Part shown: piece after piece, positions 46,141 through 57,416 of the stretch
Layout: each line of letters opens with the position of its first letter
Numbering within the stretch: position 1 is the stretch's first letter
NCBI RefSeq assembly: GCF_009727055.1
Contig: NC_052354.1
Span: 54,314,760-54,378,759, forward strand
Reading direction: 5' to 3'
Source of the DNA: Benincasa hispida
Taxonomy: Eukaryota; Streptophyta; Magnoliopsida; Cucurbitales; Cucurbitaceae
DNA length: 64,000 bases
Notes under the pieces: generated by a model
Database searches by the model: none
Told to the model about the DNA's origin: nothing
Seen by the model: only the letters and a program-made list of their open reading frames with translations
Position numbers and translations under genes: made by a program

Positions 46141-46905
46141 CTTTTGTTTATCTTAAGCTATTTTAAGATTTTCTCTTATAATCTTAACACTGTCTGACGT
46201 TTGCTGAACAAGCTCTAGGCCTAATAATTTCCTTTCGCCCACTTCATTCTAACATACCGAAGTTCTACATGGTCTCCCGTCCAAATCCACATACGGTGCC
46301 ATTCCGATACTCAAATGATAACTGTTGTTATACGCAAATTTGATCAACGACAGATGCGTATCCAAACTGCCCTTGAACTGCAATACACATGCCCTCAACA
46401 TGTCCTCCAGTGTCTGAATCGTCCGCTCAGACTAACAATCCATCTGTGGATGAAAAGTTGTATTAAAATATAACTTAGTACCCATAGCTTTCTGCAACTA
46501 GGCAAAAATTTCGATGTAAACTTAGAATCTCGGTCTGATACAATCGAAGTTGTAGCTCCAAACTGACTTACAATTCTATCAACATACATCTTAGCTAACT
46601 GGTCTAGGGTAAAAGTAACCTTAACAGGTAAAAACTTAGCTGTCTTTATCAATCTATCAATAATTACCCATATACCATCATAGCTCGTTGGTGTCCTAGG
46701 TAAACCAAACAAGAAATCCATCGTAACATGCTCCCACTTCCACTATGGTACTGGGAATGGATTAAGCAATCCTGCTAGCCTCTATCGTTAAGGCTTAACT
46801 TGCTGACACACAAAACATCAGTCAACATACTCTACTATTTCTCTTTTCATACCAGGCCACCAGTACGACTTCTTTAATGTCCTATAAATTTTCGTATCGC
46901 CTGGA
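46141..46905 (-). pseudogene. Gypsy integrase zinc-binding domain and core
   Basis: The upstream part (46900-46740) has HPGDTKIYRTLKKSYWWPGM and CQQVKP, the HHCC zinc-binding domain. The core (46721-46395) has DFLFGLPRT, IWVIIDRLIKTAKFLPV with the first catalytic Asp, and IVSDRDSKFTSKF with the second. Frame changes near 46500 and 46425 and a stop in the first domain break it. Confidence 0.85.
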
Positions 46906-47715
46906 TGCATAGCATAAGCGGAACTATGTGTCTCTTCCAAAATAGCCTACTTAAGTGCTAAGGTATTAGGTATACATATTCTACCTTCCTTCAGTAGCAC
47001 TCTATCTGCTCTTCACTGATAGTTCATTCTCAGACCTTTACTTGCTTCTTTAGCTAACTTCTGAAGATCAGAATCTCTTAACTATTCACGTAGAATATCA
47101 TCTACCAAAGTAGGACGTACTTGATCAACTGATAATGTCTCTTTAGCACTATACAACTCATGTATCAGTGTACCTCTTACTAAACAGATAACAACTCTGG
47201 CCGATCCGGTCTTTCTACTTAGAGCATCATCCACCACATTCACTTTACCTATGTGATAATCAATTGTACAGCCATAATCTTGAATCAACTCGATCCAACT
47301 TCTCTGTCTCAAGTTTAGCTCTTTTTTTATCAAAGATATACTTTAGACTCTTATGATCAGTGAATATATGACAACGTTCACCAAACAAGTAATGTCTCCA
47401 CAACTTTAAAGCCAACACAACTATTGCTAACTCTAAATCATGCGTAGCGTAGTTACATTCATGCTTCTTTAACTGACGAGAAACATAGGCCACTACCTTT
47501 CCATTCTGCATCAGCACATATCCTAATCCTTGTCGGGATGCATCACAATAAACCTCAAACTCTTTACCTGGTGTAGGTAAAGTTAGCATTGGTGTTGTTA
47601 CTAACCTCTGTTTCAACTCTTGAAAACTATGCTCGCATTCTGGCGACCACTCAAATTTTGCATCTTTTATAGTCAAGTTTGTCAATGGTAGAGCTATCTT
47701 AGAAAATCCATCCAC
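46906..47715 (-). pseudogene. Gypsy RT connection, RNase H and linker
   Basis: From 47715: [20 protein letters not shown], then [16 protein letters not shown] (RNase H Asp), [19 protein letters not shown] (Glu), [11 protein letters not shown] (Asp) and, after a frame change near 47320, [19 protein letters not shown] with DALSRK. This is the standard gypsy order. Only one frameshift is obvious in the RNase H stretch, so this copy is less decayed than the copia elements. Confidence 0.88.
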
Positions 47716-49080
47716 AAATCTCCTGTAATAACCTGCTAAACCCGAAAAATTACGTACCTCTATTATAGTAATGGGTTGTTCCTAGTTAACTATTGCTTCT
47801 GTCTTTTAGGAATCTACACTGACTCGGTCTACTGAAACTATATGCCTAAGAAACACAACTTGATTTAACCAGAAATCATACTTACTAAACTTGGCATATA
47901 ACTTCTTTTCTCTTAGCATTTGCAACATTAACCTTAGATGTTCCTTGTGCTTTTTTGCACTACTGGAATATACTAATATATCATCTATGAAAACTATAAC
48001 AAACTAATCCAGGTAAGGATGAAATATCCAATTCATCAAGTCCATAAATACTGCAGGAGAATTCGTCAAACCAAACGGCATAACTAGGAACTCATAATGT
48101 CCATACCTGGTCCTAAAGCAGTCTTTGGAACATTTGTTTCCTTTACCCTCAACTGGTGGTAACCTGATCTCAAATCTATCTTAGAGAATACCATGGCTCC
48201 TTTTAACTGATCGAAGAGATCATCTATACGAGGCATGGGTACTTATTTTTAATTGTCACCTTATTCAACTGTCTATAGTCTATACATAATCTGAGAGTAC
48301 GGTCTTTCTTCTTGACAAACAAGACTGGTGCTCCCCAAGGCCACACACTGGATTTGATGTACCTCTTATCAACAAGTTCTTGTAACTGAACTTTCAACTC
48401 CGTTGGTTCTGCTGGCGCCATTCTATATGGTGCCTGGGATATAAGTGTTGTACCTGGAAATAACTCAATAGTAAACTCAACTTCCCTGTCAAGTAGTAAA
48501 CCTGGTAACTCTTCAAGAAATACATCTAAGAATTCTTGTACCATAGGTACATATTCAGGTTTCAGCTTTCTATCTTGTGAAATCACTACATAGGCTAAAT
48601 AAGCTTCACATCCCTTACTCAGCAGCGTCCTAGCCTTCACTACTGGTATTATACTTCCTAGAAGTATTCTTTTACTTCCTACCAGGGTTATCTCTTGTTC
48701 ACCTGGTTTTCTAAATACTATATCTTTCTTAAAACAATCTATAGTGGCATAATGTTTACTTAGGAAATCCATGCCTAAGATAACATCAAATTCTAAGAAC
48801 TCTAGTGGAATCAAGTCAACCCATAAACTCTGATTCATAATAACTATTTCACAACTCCTTTAATCATGCATAACTAGAGTATCTTCTACAGGCGTAGAAA
48901 TAACAAATACTCATTCATACGCTCAAGCACTCTATCTATATGCAATGCAAACATGCTAGATATGAATAAGTGCATAGCACCAAGATTAAATAACACATAA
49001 GCGAACTGATTACCTAAAGTTATTGTACTAGTTACAACATCTAGAGACTATTTCGCTTCCTGGTGTGTCACAGCATATAC
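47716..49080 (-). pseudogene. Gypsy protease and reverse transcriptase
   Basis: The protease region (49020-48700) has the catalytic triad changed to Asn-Leu-Gly (FNLGAMH, codon AAT at 48985-48987), then [19 protein letters not shown]. An open frame runs 48838-48224 into RT with [22 protein letters not shown] and [15 protein letters not shown]. The rest of RT (48223-47716) shows [12 protein letters not shown] and FIDDIL at about 47974-47991, with several frame changes. The loss of the protease Asp alone would stop maturation. Confidence 0.85.
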
Positions 49081-50362
49081 TCTACCGTGCTGCTGCTGTT
49101 ATTATTGTTGTTGTTGGGGTCATCCTACTACTTCTTTTTGCTTAACTGCACCAGATCCTTTACCTCTTGCTCTAGTCGCTCTAGGCTGGTCTACAAACTA
49201 GGTAACTTCTCTCTATTCACACTATGCTCTATGAACTAGCTGGGGACAATCTTTCTTGAAGTGCCTTGCTTATCTGCATTGGAAATAAATATTTATATCG
49301 TCATAACATACTCTTGCATGGTGCTTACCACAATTCGTACACGGTGGCTTCCTTTCTATACTAGCTACTAACTCGCTAGCACGACATGTTACCAATCTAC
49401 TACTCGGTCCAACCGCAGGTCTTGACCTCTTTCGACTCGAACCCTGCTGGCTTACGCCTCTATAACTTCTCATACCTGACTGTCCAGAGAACGAGGGTCT
49501 AAAACTCTTACTTCTCGTCTTGACTGGAGTTCTGTGCTTCACTGAACCTGCCTGTGGTATGTCTACCACTTCTACACTCCGTTCACCTCTAATAGCGGTC
49601 TCAATTAACTGAGTGAAATTCACCCAATTAGCTGTAGAAGTAACAGGAGTACGTATCTTCCTTCTTAGGCCATTATCAAATCTTCTACATCTTTCTTTCT
49701 CTTCCACAATGATCGAAAGGGAATACTGAGATAACTCTGTAAATCTATGCTCGTACTCGACGACCGTCATCGATCCCTAAGTTAGCCTAAGAAGCTCATC
49801 CCTTTTTGCTTCTCTGAAAAGCACTAGGGTAGTATTTATCCTCAAATACTTTTCTAAACTCAGGCCAAGACATAGCTTCTGAATTGTTTCTCCTGGCTTC
49901 TATCACTTTCCACCATTTCTCAGCACCTTTCGACAACAAGAACGCCGCTAACTTGACCTTACGGTCCTTAGGGCATCTATAACACTAAAGCATTTTTCAA
50001 TCAAGTCGAACCAGACTCCAGAATCTGCTAGATCTGTTGCTCCATCAAACTTCGTGTCCCCTAAAGCTATCAGCCTCTCGACGTCAAATTTCTTCTCTGG
50101 ATCAGTCTGAATCGATTCTACACTCACCGCTAATCTCTAGGACATTCTATCAAATACTCGATCCTCCATCTGGAAATCTGTTTTTACCCATGGGGTACTC
50201 GACTCATTTTCAGAAGTCGTTTCTTGCTCTACTGGGTCTCTAACTCTCTTCCCCTTCGGATCTGGGTCCTATCTAACTTCAGAGCCTCCGCTAGTAGGGT
50301 CAACATTCCTTTCCTCGGTCTGCCTGCTCAGCCTGCCACTTTTCCTCGGTATCTTTGCCTAA
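49081..50362 (-). pseudogene. Gypsy gag
   Basis: Near the 5' end (50362) the frame reads IPRKSGRLSRQTEERNVDPT; the expected ATG appears as ATA. The central part (49770-49270) is open: VVEYEHRFTELSQYSLSI, RCRRFDNGLRRKI and the retrotransposon gag region, then PPCTNCGKHHARVC, the first zinc knuckle. Gag packages the element RNA. Stops and frame changes elsewhere. The second copy at 43946-44630 covers the 3' part. Confidence 0.82.
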
Positions 50363-50436
50363 TTAACAAGTACATATGTTAGGGACTTACTTATAGGACT
50401 TAATCTAATGCATAAACTCTCTCTTTCACCGAAAAT

Positions 50437-50454
50437 CTTATGCTCTAATACCAA
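50437..50454 (-). other. Gypsy primer binding site
   Basis: On the - strand TTGGTATTAGAGCATAAG, matching the initiator Met-tRNA end for its first 12 bases. It lies between the 5' LTR and gag. Confidence 0.8.
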
Positions 50455-51381
50455 CCTATCACACCCCCTCTCAGACTACTCCCTTAGCCTAGGAAAAGAC
50501 ATGACTACAGCAGTTATCAACCCTTTTGCTGACAGTTACTACCTATTAACTCTAGCGAAAATAATCTGATACCAATTTGCAATCTCAAACACAGCGGCTG
50601 CCTCTATGGCCAAAAAACATTAAGTAATAAACACAAAACGTTTATAGAGAATACATTACAAGTCTCATAAATCCCGACACCCAAACTCTTAGTCTCCCCA
50701 ACATGAACACTTATAACATGTGTACATATATTTATAGTAATCCACCTTTAGCAGACGGGTTAAATAACTCTTGTCTTTGAAGTGGGCAAGAGCAATGCAG
50801 AGCTAACTTTTGAAGGATTTGAGCGCTACCGTGGGGAAAGAAAAAACATTTGAAAACGGAGTGAGCTTGCAACCTAAGTGAGTTACTTAAGAAAAGAAAA
50901 TGAATTCTTATGCAATAAGTCCAAATGATAGATCATAACTGAAATATAAATCTTTCAGTAACCTTGTACTGAAATATAAAAAATTTTCAGCATAAAAACA
51001 TGTAAATTTGTTTTATCATAAAACTTAAACTGATTACTTAGTTGAGATAATCCTGTTGTGGTTTAAATCCCAACGTCAACTACTTAGTCAAAGAGAACCC
51101 TTTTTAGCTCCAATCTCTGACTTAGTCAAGAGAGAACTTTTTTGCTCAATCTTAACTAACTACCTACGTGCACGTGAATTAATAACTAATTACAACACCA
51201 TACCTTAGGTACTTCTGCTCATATACTCTCTCAAATGTCCCTCAAGTGATAAGAGCTTCAGTAATATTCATCATACTATGAACTTTCTCTTTAAAGCATC
51301 TAAAAGCAAAACGTATATATAAACGTGTCTTTAAAAAGTACCTAATAGCATGCTTTGTGTATTTAAACACACCATAAATTA

Positions 51382-51674
51382 NNNNNNNNNNNNNNNNNNN
51401 NNNNNNNNNNNNNNNNNNNNNNNNNNNNNNNNNNNNNNNNNNNNNNNNNNNNNNNNNNNNNNNNNNNNNNNNNNNNNNNNNNNNNNNNNNNNNNNNNNNN
51501 NNNNNNNNNNNNNNNNNNNNNNNNNNNNNNNNNNNNNNNNNNNNNNNNNNNNNNNNNNNNNNNNNNNNNNNNNNNNNNNNNNNNNNNNNNNNNNNNNNNN
51601 NNNNNNNNNNNNNNNNNNNNNNNNNNNNNNNNNNNNNNNNNNNNNNNNNNNNNNNNNNNNNNNNNNNNNNNNNN
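51382..51674. other. Assembly gap (293 N)
   Basis: Run of N inside the gypsy 5' LTR. Confidence 0.99.
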
Positions 51675-52254
51675 TCTAAGTCTTCTTTCAGCTGCACATG
51701 GTCGTCCACAAGGCTACTTATGCGTCCAAGACTTCAATGCCAGTTTACTCAACCCAAGCAGCTGTATGCTTGTTCATAAAATTCACGATTCAACTTACAA
51801 AAATTATAACTCAAATTCTAGAGCTCATCTAAAAAATATTCCTTCTACATACTTGTTTAGAATTGTCTTAGGAAGCTTACCTTAAAATTTCAGCTTCAAA
51901 ATATTTGTGGGTCATCCTGGAGACTCAATTCTTTATCGATGGACTGGATTCACCCGAGAAAAAAACCTCTGGTCACTTTTTCCCTTCTCTGGCCTTATTT
52001 CAGTGATACCTTCTTCTGGCAGCATCACCTCTGAAACTAGACTCTCATTTGCAATGACACCAAGATCTCTTAATTTGCACGAAGGAATTGATCAAACTGA
52101 TCTTTTGAAGTTCATCCTCCCTTTTTTATACTGCTTTCCACCGCTTACCATTAAAGCCTAGCACGACACCTTCAACTTAAATGGAGTTAAATCCAGTGCT
52201 TAGGACAGTTGTTGCCCTTAATTAGGGGTTAAGACTGATCAATGCATGCTTCAT

Positions 52255-52580
52255 TCGTTTAGCTCAGCCTCCATCGTATAGCTCATCGTTTAATGATTCT
52301 CTCACTGTCGCTTAACACCCAACAATCTTGCTCTCGCTCATCGTGTAGCACATAGCCTATCGCACAGTTCTCATTGTCGCTCATCGTGTAGCTCTCACTG
52401 TCGCACATCGTGTAGTGTTAACGCCTATCGCCTAACTCATCACGCTCATCGTCTAGCGCTCACATTATCGTGTAACACCATCGTCTAGTGCATCACGCCT
52501 ATCTTCTAGCGCTTATGTTGATCATGTAGCACCATCGCCTATCGTGTAGCACATCGTCTAGCGCATCGCTTAGTGCCACA
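52255..52580. repeat. Array of ATCGTNTAG-type units in gypsy 5' LTR
   Basis: Units such as 'catcgtgtagcacatag', 'catcgtctagcgctcac' and 'atcgtgtagcacatcgtcta' recur irregularly. It is the counterpart of the array at 44840-45245. Confidence 0.75.
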
Positions 52581-52589
52581 CGTAGCTAC

Positions 52590-54367
52590 TATTGAGGTTG
52601 TTGCCCTAAAGTCTCGTGTTCTGTAGTTTGTGAACAGTTTGTACAAATGCTTGTGATGTATAATATATGATATTTTACTTCACTTCTTGATTTTGCTCAG
52701 TTTTTTATTTTATTTGCTTTACCACAAACCAATAAACCTAAAATCTCTAGTTATCTGGATGTAATTAAGCATATATGTGGTGACATACAAATTGATCATG
52801 TCTTAAGGGATAACCAAAATAGTCTGTAGTATATGGATATAGGAGGGAAACCATATCCTGGTAATGCTACGGATGCGACCTACTTTGTGGAATGGTCACA
52901 AGTGTTGTGATTTGTCGTAGATGGTCTGATCCTGATCATTCGTGTAGAGGACATGCGAACGAGGGCGTCTTATACAAAGAGTTTGTATAAGACCTGACCA
53001 TGAAATGTTAACGTCTCATTATATAACACCGTTCATGACAGAGACTTCACTTCACTAGGATGACATAGGTAACGTGACCTCAATCCTGAGTGAGTTGGAA
53101 ACTCTTGCCATTAAGGGCGGTCCTTTGATTTGTATGGGTGCAAATGGCCAGGTCGCCGACTCAAACCTACCATTTTGGGGATTCGTCTTATTTAGGAGCT
53201 GGAACTCAACTACACAAGATGCAATTCACTTCTTCCTCAAAGCAGGGGCAAGAAGATAGATAGCTCCCTTAAGGGCTGATTCCAGGGCTTGAACGATGTG
53301 GTGCCACACACCTTCTCTTGGCCCGAGAGGTGTTCACACATAATTGGACTATGTTGTATTGTTCATTAGAGGAATCAATGGTACTTAAAGAGTGAGATTT
53401 AACTACAGGGAGTAAAACGGTAAATTGGCCCAGCTGTACTTACGAGCATCTGTGAAGGGTCATCGTACTTATGATTGGTTATATCTGATGGACACAGGAA
53501 TATATCTGTGGTAAGAAGAGTTCAATTGTTTGTCTATTATGGAATGCCTAGCAGTTAATGGATGGTGGATCTTGTGGCTAAAGAGTTTAGTCAGTTGTTC
53601 AAGTATCGTTGGAGCTTCGAGCATTGGTTCATAAGGTCCCCTAGATAGCTTGGATAAAGTCGAGAATCAGTTTTTGGGTCAGTTTGAAATATTCAAATTG
53701 ACAAAAGAGAGTTCGATTATATATGATATAATTGAAATGGTTAATTATATATGATGTAATTGATTAAATGTATGAGATACATTATTTTGGAGGAAATTAG
53801 ATATGAATATGATTTATATCAAGTGGAGGAGAAATTACTAGTAGATATGTAATATTAAACTATAGGTTAAGAATATAATATGATTGTATTCATTTATTAA
53901 TTAATTGGTTAATTATGTGATAATTGGCTGAAAACGTCTCCTCAATTGTGCGTTAGTGGGAAAATCTCAATCAGTTATTGTAATTGAAGAATAAAATGAA
54001 AATTGGTTTCATTTTTGAAAAAGTTCAAAAGGTTTAGAAAAATCACTAAAACGCTTAGTTGAGAGCCTATACGATAGTGCCTTATCGCTTAAACGATCGC
54101 ACGCATTCTCTAAACGATCGCTTAGCATTCCTAAACGATCGTTTAGCGTGCCGAGTTTTCTAAACGATCGCTTACTAATTACTGGACGATCGCTTAGTAA
54201 AACCTACACAATCGTGTAGATTTCTGTAAACGATAAGCATCCACTATACGATAGCCTTCTCCCACTTGCTTGTCGTTCTACATGATCATCCCATTCATTC
54301 TTCCTCTACCAATTCCATTAAAGTCCACTCGTTGGATTCTCACTCCAAGAATACCAAGGGCTTCGAG
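52590..54367 (+). mobile_element. Copia solo LTR inserted in gypsy 5' LTR, 3' end missing
   Basis: The head 'tattgaggttgttgccctaa' and later blocks ('gtcttatacaaagagtttgt', 'cctagcagttaatggatgg', 'ccttctcccacttgct', 'aagaataccaagg') are colinear with family A and C LTRs. It stops at 54367, at an adapter, about 350 bases before the family A LTR end would come. No target duplication can be tested because the right boundary is lost. Confidence 0.75.
54050..54260. repeat. Densest ACGATCGT palindrome array
   Basis: Five CGATCG cores fall within about 100 bases (54094-54192), mostly as 'taaacgatcgcttag' or 'ctaaacgatcgtttag', the latter a perfect 16-bp palindrome. Diverged units such as 'acaatcgtgtag' follow. 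Confidence 0.8.
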
Positions 54368-54405
54368 CTGTCTCTTATACACATCTAGATGTGTATAAGA
54401 GACAG
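54368..54405. other. Nextera/Tn5 junction adapter (library contamination)
   Basis: Same exact 38-bp palindrome as at 34541-34578, built from the Tn5 mosaic end AGATGTGTATAAGAGACAG. It replaces the end of a solo LTR and part of the gypsy LTR, so the assembly is wrong here. Confidence 0.98.
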
Positions 54406-54771
54406 GGCGTACATCTGATATTGCCGCATGTATGTTAACCTCTTAAGACTTTGTTGTCGCATACCTTGTCCACGCATAGCTTTTCTTCACTCGGCCACAC
54501 TTGGCTTCTTTAAATGCTCAACTAACATCTAAAATGAGTAAAGCCAACGCAGTTGACTTAACTCCACCTCTTAGAAAAGGCCAACTCATGGGCAAACACT
54601 TAACTAATTTTCTAGCTTCATCCAAGAGTCAAGCTTTCAAACTTAAACTTTTCTTCTAACTTCTTACCCTTTTCCCAACAATTAAACATCGATTCTCACA
54701 TTAACCTAATCACCATACTGGTCTCGGTAGGGATCATACATAAGTAGAGTAATTAGGGCTCAGGGTTTACA
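54406..54771 (-). mobile_element. 5' LTR of gypsy element, outer part
   Basis: Matches 45265-45630 of the 3' LTR and ends at 54771 with the LTR head (TGTAAACCCTGAGCCC on the - strand). It abuts copia integrase coding at 54772. Confidence 0.85.
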
Positions 54772-55570
54772 GGGTATGAATATTTCATCAGTTTTATTGA
54801 TGATTGTTCTAGATATGGCTATATTTACCTAATGCATCATAAGCCTGAAACCCTTGAAAAGTTCAAAGAATATAAGGTGGAGGTTGAGAACCAATTAGGT
54901 AAAAAGTTTAAAACACTTCGATCAGATTGAGGTGGTGAGTATATGAACTTAAAATTCCAAGACTATTTGATAGAAAACGGAATTCAGTCTCAACTCACAG
55001 CATCCGATACACCTCAATAAAATGGTGTAGCAGAAAGGAGAAATAGAACCCTATTGGACATGGTTTGTTCGATGATAAGTAATGCTCAAGTGCCTAATTC
55101 ATTTCGAGGACATGCAGTAGAGACTTTTGTGTATATTTTGAACATAGTTCCCTCGAAAAGTGTTTCAGAAACACCTTGCGAGTTATGAAGAGGATGTAAA
55201 GGCAGTTTCCATCACTTTAGGATTTGGGAATGTATAGCACACGTACTGGTACACAACTCAAAGAAACTAGAATGTCCTTCAAACGTATTCTTATTTGTAG
55301 GATACCCTAAAGAGACAAAAGATTGTCTATTTTATGATCCTCAAGATGACAAAGTATTTGTATCAACAAATACTACATTCTTAGGGTATGATCACATAAA
55401 GAATCTTTAACCTCGCAGTAAGCTAATATTAAGTAAAATGACCACAGAAGCTACAGAAAAATTAACAAGGGTTGTTAATCAAGTTGGTCCTTCAACAAGA
55501 GTTGTTGATGAAACTAGTCCTTCACCTCCTTCTCAAAAGTTGAAAGTGCCTCGACTTAGTGGGAGGATTT
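54772..55570 (+). pseudogene. Copia B integrase
   Basis: Begins mid-domain with YEYFISFIDDCSRYGYIYLM (first catalytic Asp region), then LRSD followed by a stop and GGEYMN, NGVAERRNRTLLDM (catalytic Glu region), SKSVSETPCEL and ECIAHVLVHNSKKLE. Several TGA/TAA/TAG stops (for example near 54929 and 55018). It starts exactly at the gypsy LTR edge and is the probable continuation of the copia that ends at 43945. Confidence 0.85.
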
Positions 55571-56580
55571 TTCAATAGCCTAACCGTTACATGGATTTGA
55601 TAGAAACTCAGGTCGCCATTCCTGATGATGGCTTAGAGGATCCACTGACCTTTAAAAAAACAATGAAAGATGTGAATCGAGACCAGTGGATAAAATCCAT
55701 GGACTTCGAAATGGAGTCTATGTATTTTAGTTCAGTATGGGAACTTGTAGATCAACCAAATGGGGTGAAACCTATTAGCTGCAAATGCATCGGAAAGAGA
55801 AAACAAGACTAAGCGGTATATGGTACATACTATCATAAGCTAGTAACTTCGTCGCAAAAGAGTTTATACTCCAAAAGAAAATGGGTATACTATGAAGTAA
55901 AAACTTTTCTCTCAGTGCCATGATAAGTCCGATTTAGAATTCCTTATCGCACTGATGCCTTTTAGATTGCGAAAATATGGAAAATAGATGATCAACGAAA
56001 ACCTTTCTGAATGTTGTCTTTAAAGAGAGTATCTATATGCTGAACCAGGGGTTATAGAGTAGAGTCAAGAGCAAAAGTGTTGCAAGCTAAAGATCTATTT
56101 ATGGGTTAAAACAAGCAATCTCGATCCTGAATATTGAGATTCATAAGAAATATTGAAGAAAAACTTGGTGTTTGCAAATCTTATGATTTTAAATAGACTA
56201 CGATCAAATCTTATGGACTTTTAATAGAAGATTGATGAAACTTGTGTTGCAAGAAATTATCAACAAAATTGTAGCTTTTCTGGTATTGATATGTTGATGT
56301 GATTATTCTATTCATTGGCAAATGAGATAGATTCATGGCTGACGTTAGGAAGATGGTCGACTTCGTAATTCCAAATGAAAGGATTTATGAGAAATGCAAC
56401 AGTATGTTATTTGGAAATCCAAATAGGTTCTGAATCGCAAGAGTAGAACGCGAGTTGTTACTCAGGCAAGTTTTCATATAGACAAGATGTTGTCTATGAT
56501 ATAAAAATGCAAATTCCAGAGAGAAATTTGTTAACCTTTCAGGCAATACAATTCAATTGGTCTATAAGGAACATGTCCTA
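55571..56580 (+). pseudogene. Copia B reverse transcriptase, heavily disrupted
   Basis: The linker and RT start are clear: NRYMDLIETQVAIPDDGLED, then DVNRDQWIKSMDFEMESM. From about 55800 to 56600 only scattered traces of RT remain, such as 'gaaacttgtgttgcaagaa' near 56238, with frequent small insertions. The YVDD region is not readable. The density of small indels is higher than in the flanking integrase or RNase H. Confidence 0.7.
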
Positions 56581-57290
56581 AGACACCCTAAGAGGTTGAG
56601 GTTATGAAACGAATCCTTGTGGCATTACAGTTTGGAGATTTTTGATGTAATGTCATGTGTGTACATGCCCAGCATATGCATGCAATTCGATAGTCAGCAG
56701 ATATCACTCTAATTCCTGGATATGGCCATTGGACTGTCGTTAAGAACATCTCAAGTATCTTTGAAGAACGAGGGACTATATGCTCGTGTATAGTGCTAAG
56801 GATCTGAACCTTACAGGATATACTAGTTTTGATTTCCAAACCATTGTGGATTCTAGGAAATCAACTTCAGGATTAGTATTCACTCTAAATAGAGGAGTTA
56901 TAGTTTGGAGAAGTATAAAGAAAAGTTGTATTGTTGACTCCACCAGACTCCACCATGGAAACGGAGTATGTAGCTGCATGTGAAGGAGCCAAGGAAGCAG
57001 TATGGCTTAGAAAATTCTTGACCGATTTGGAAGTAATTCATATATGCATCTGCCGATCACCCTCTATTGTGATAATAGTGGAGCAGTTGCTAACTCAAAA
57101 GAACCAAGAAGCCATAAGTGCAGAAAGCACATCGAGCGCAAGTACCATCTCAGTAGGGAGATAGTACACCGAGGAGACTTGATAGTTACGCAGATAGCCT
57201 CAGAAGACAATTTAACTTATCCATTTATTAAGCCCTCACGACTAAAGTGTTTGAGGGTCACCTAGTTGGACTAGGACTACAAGATAGATA
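56581..57290 (+). pseudogene. Copia B RNase H and polyprotein end
   Basis: Traces of HPKRLR and YLRRTRDYMLV lead into MLVYSAKDLNLTGYTSFDFQ, then SRKSTSGLVFTLNRG, ETEYVAACEGAKEAVWLRKF (catalytic Glu) and LYCDNSGAVANSKEPRSH. A small duplication ('gactccaccagactccacc') near 56937 breaks the frame ahead of the Glu motif. The C-terminal end lies near 57290. Confidence 0.85.
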
Positions 57291-57405
57291 AATCTAAGCA
57301 AGTTCGAGAATTAATAGGTATCTGATGCCCTAGTTTATTTTATTTATATTTATTCTCTCATACTCAACGTTGTATATATATGTAAACCCACTGGAGTTTT
57401 ATTCC

Positions 57406-57416
57406 AATTGGGAGTT
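57406..57416 (+). other. Polypurine tract of copia B
   Basis: AATTGGGAGTT directly before the LTR start. Confidence 0.65.

Larger units (their letters stand above)
50456..52589 (-). mobile_element. 5' LTR of gypsy element, inner part
   Basis: Runs from the primer site outwards and includes a 293-N gap. 52040-52589 matches 44645-45210 of the 3' LTR, including the ATCGTNTAG-type array at 52255-52580. It is interrupted at 52589 by a sense-strand copia LTR and continues at 54406. Confidence 0.8.

Noticed and set aside
34541..54405. Natural Tn5-like transposon ends
   Set aside because: The two sites are exact back-to-back mosaic ends with nothing between them, no transposase and no 9-bp target duplication. 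A library adapter explains this fully.
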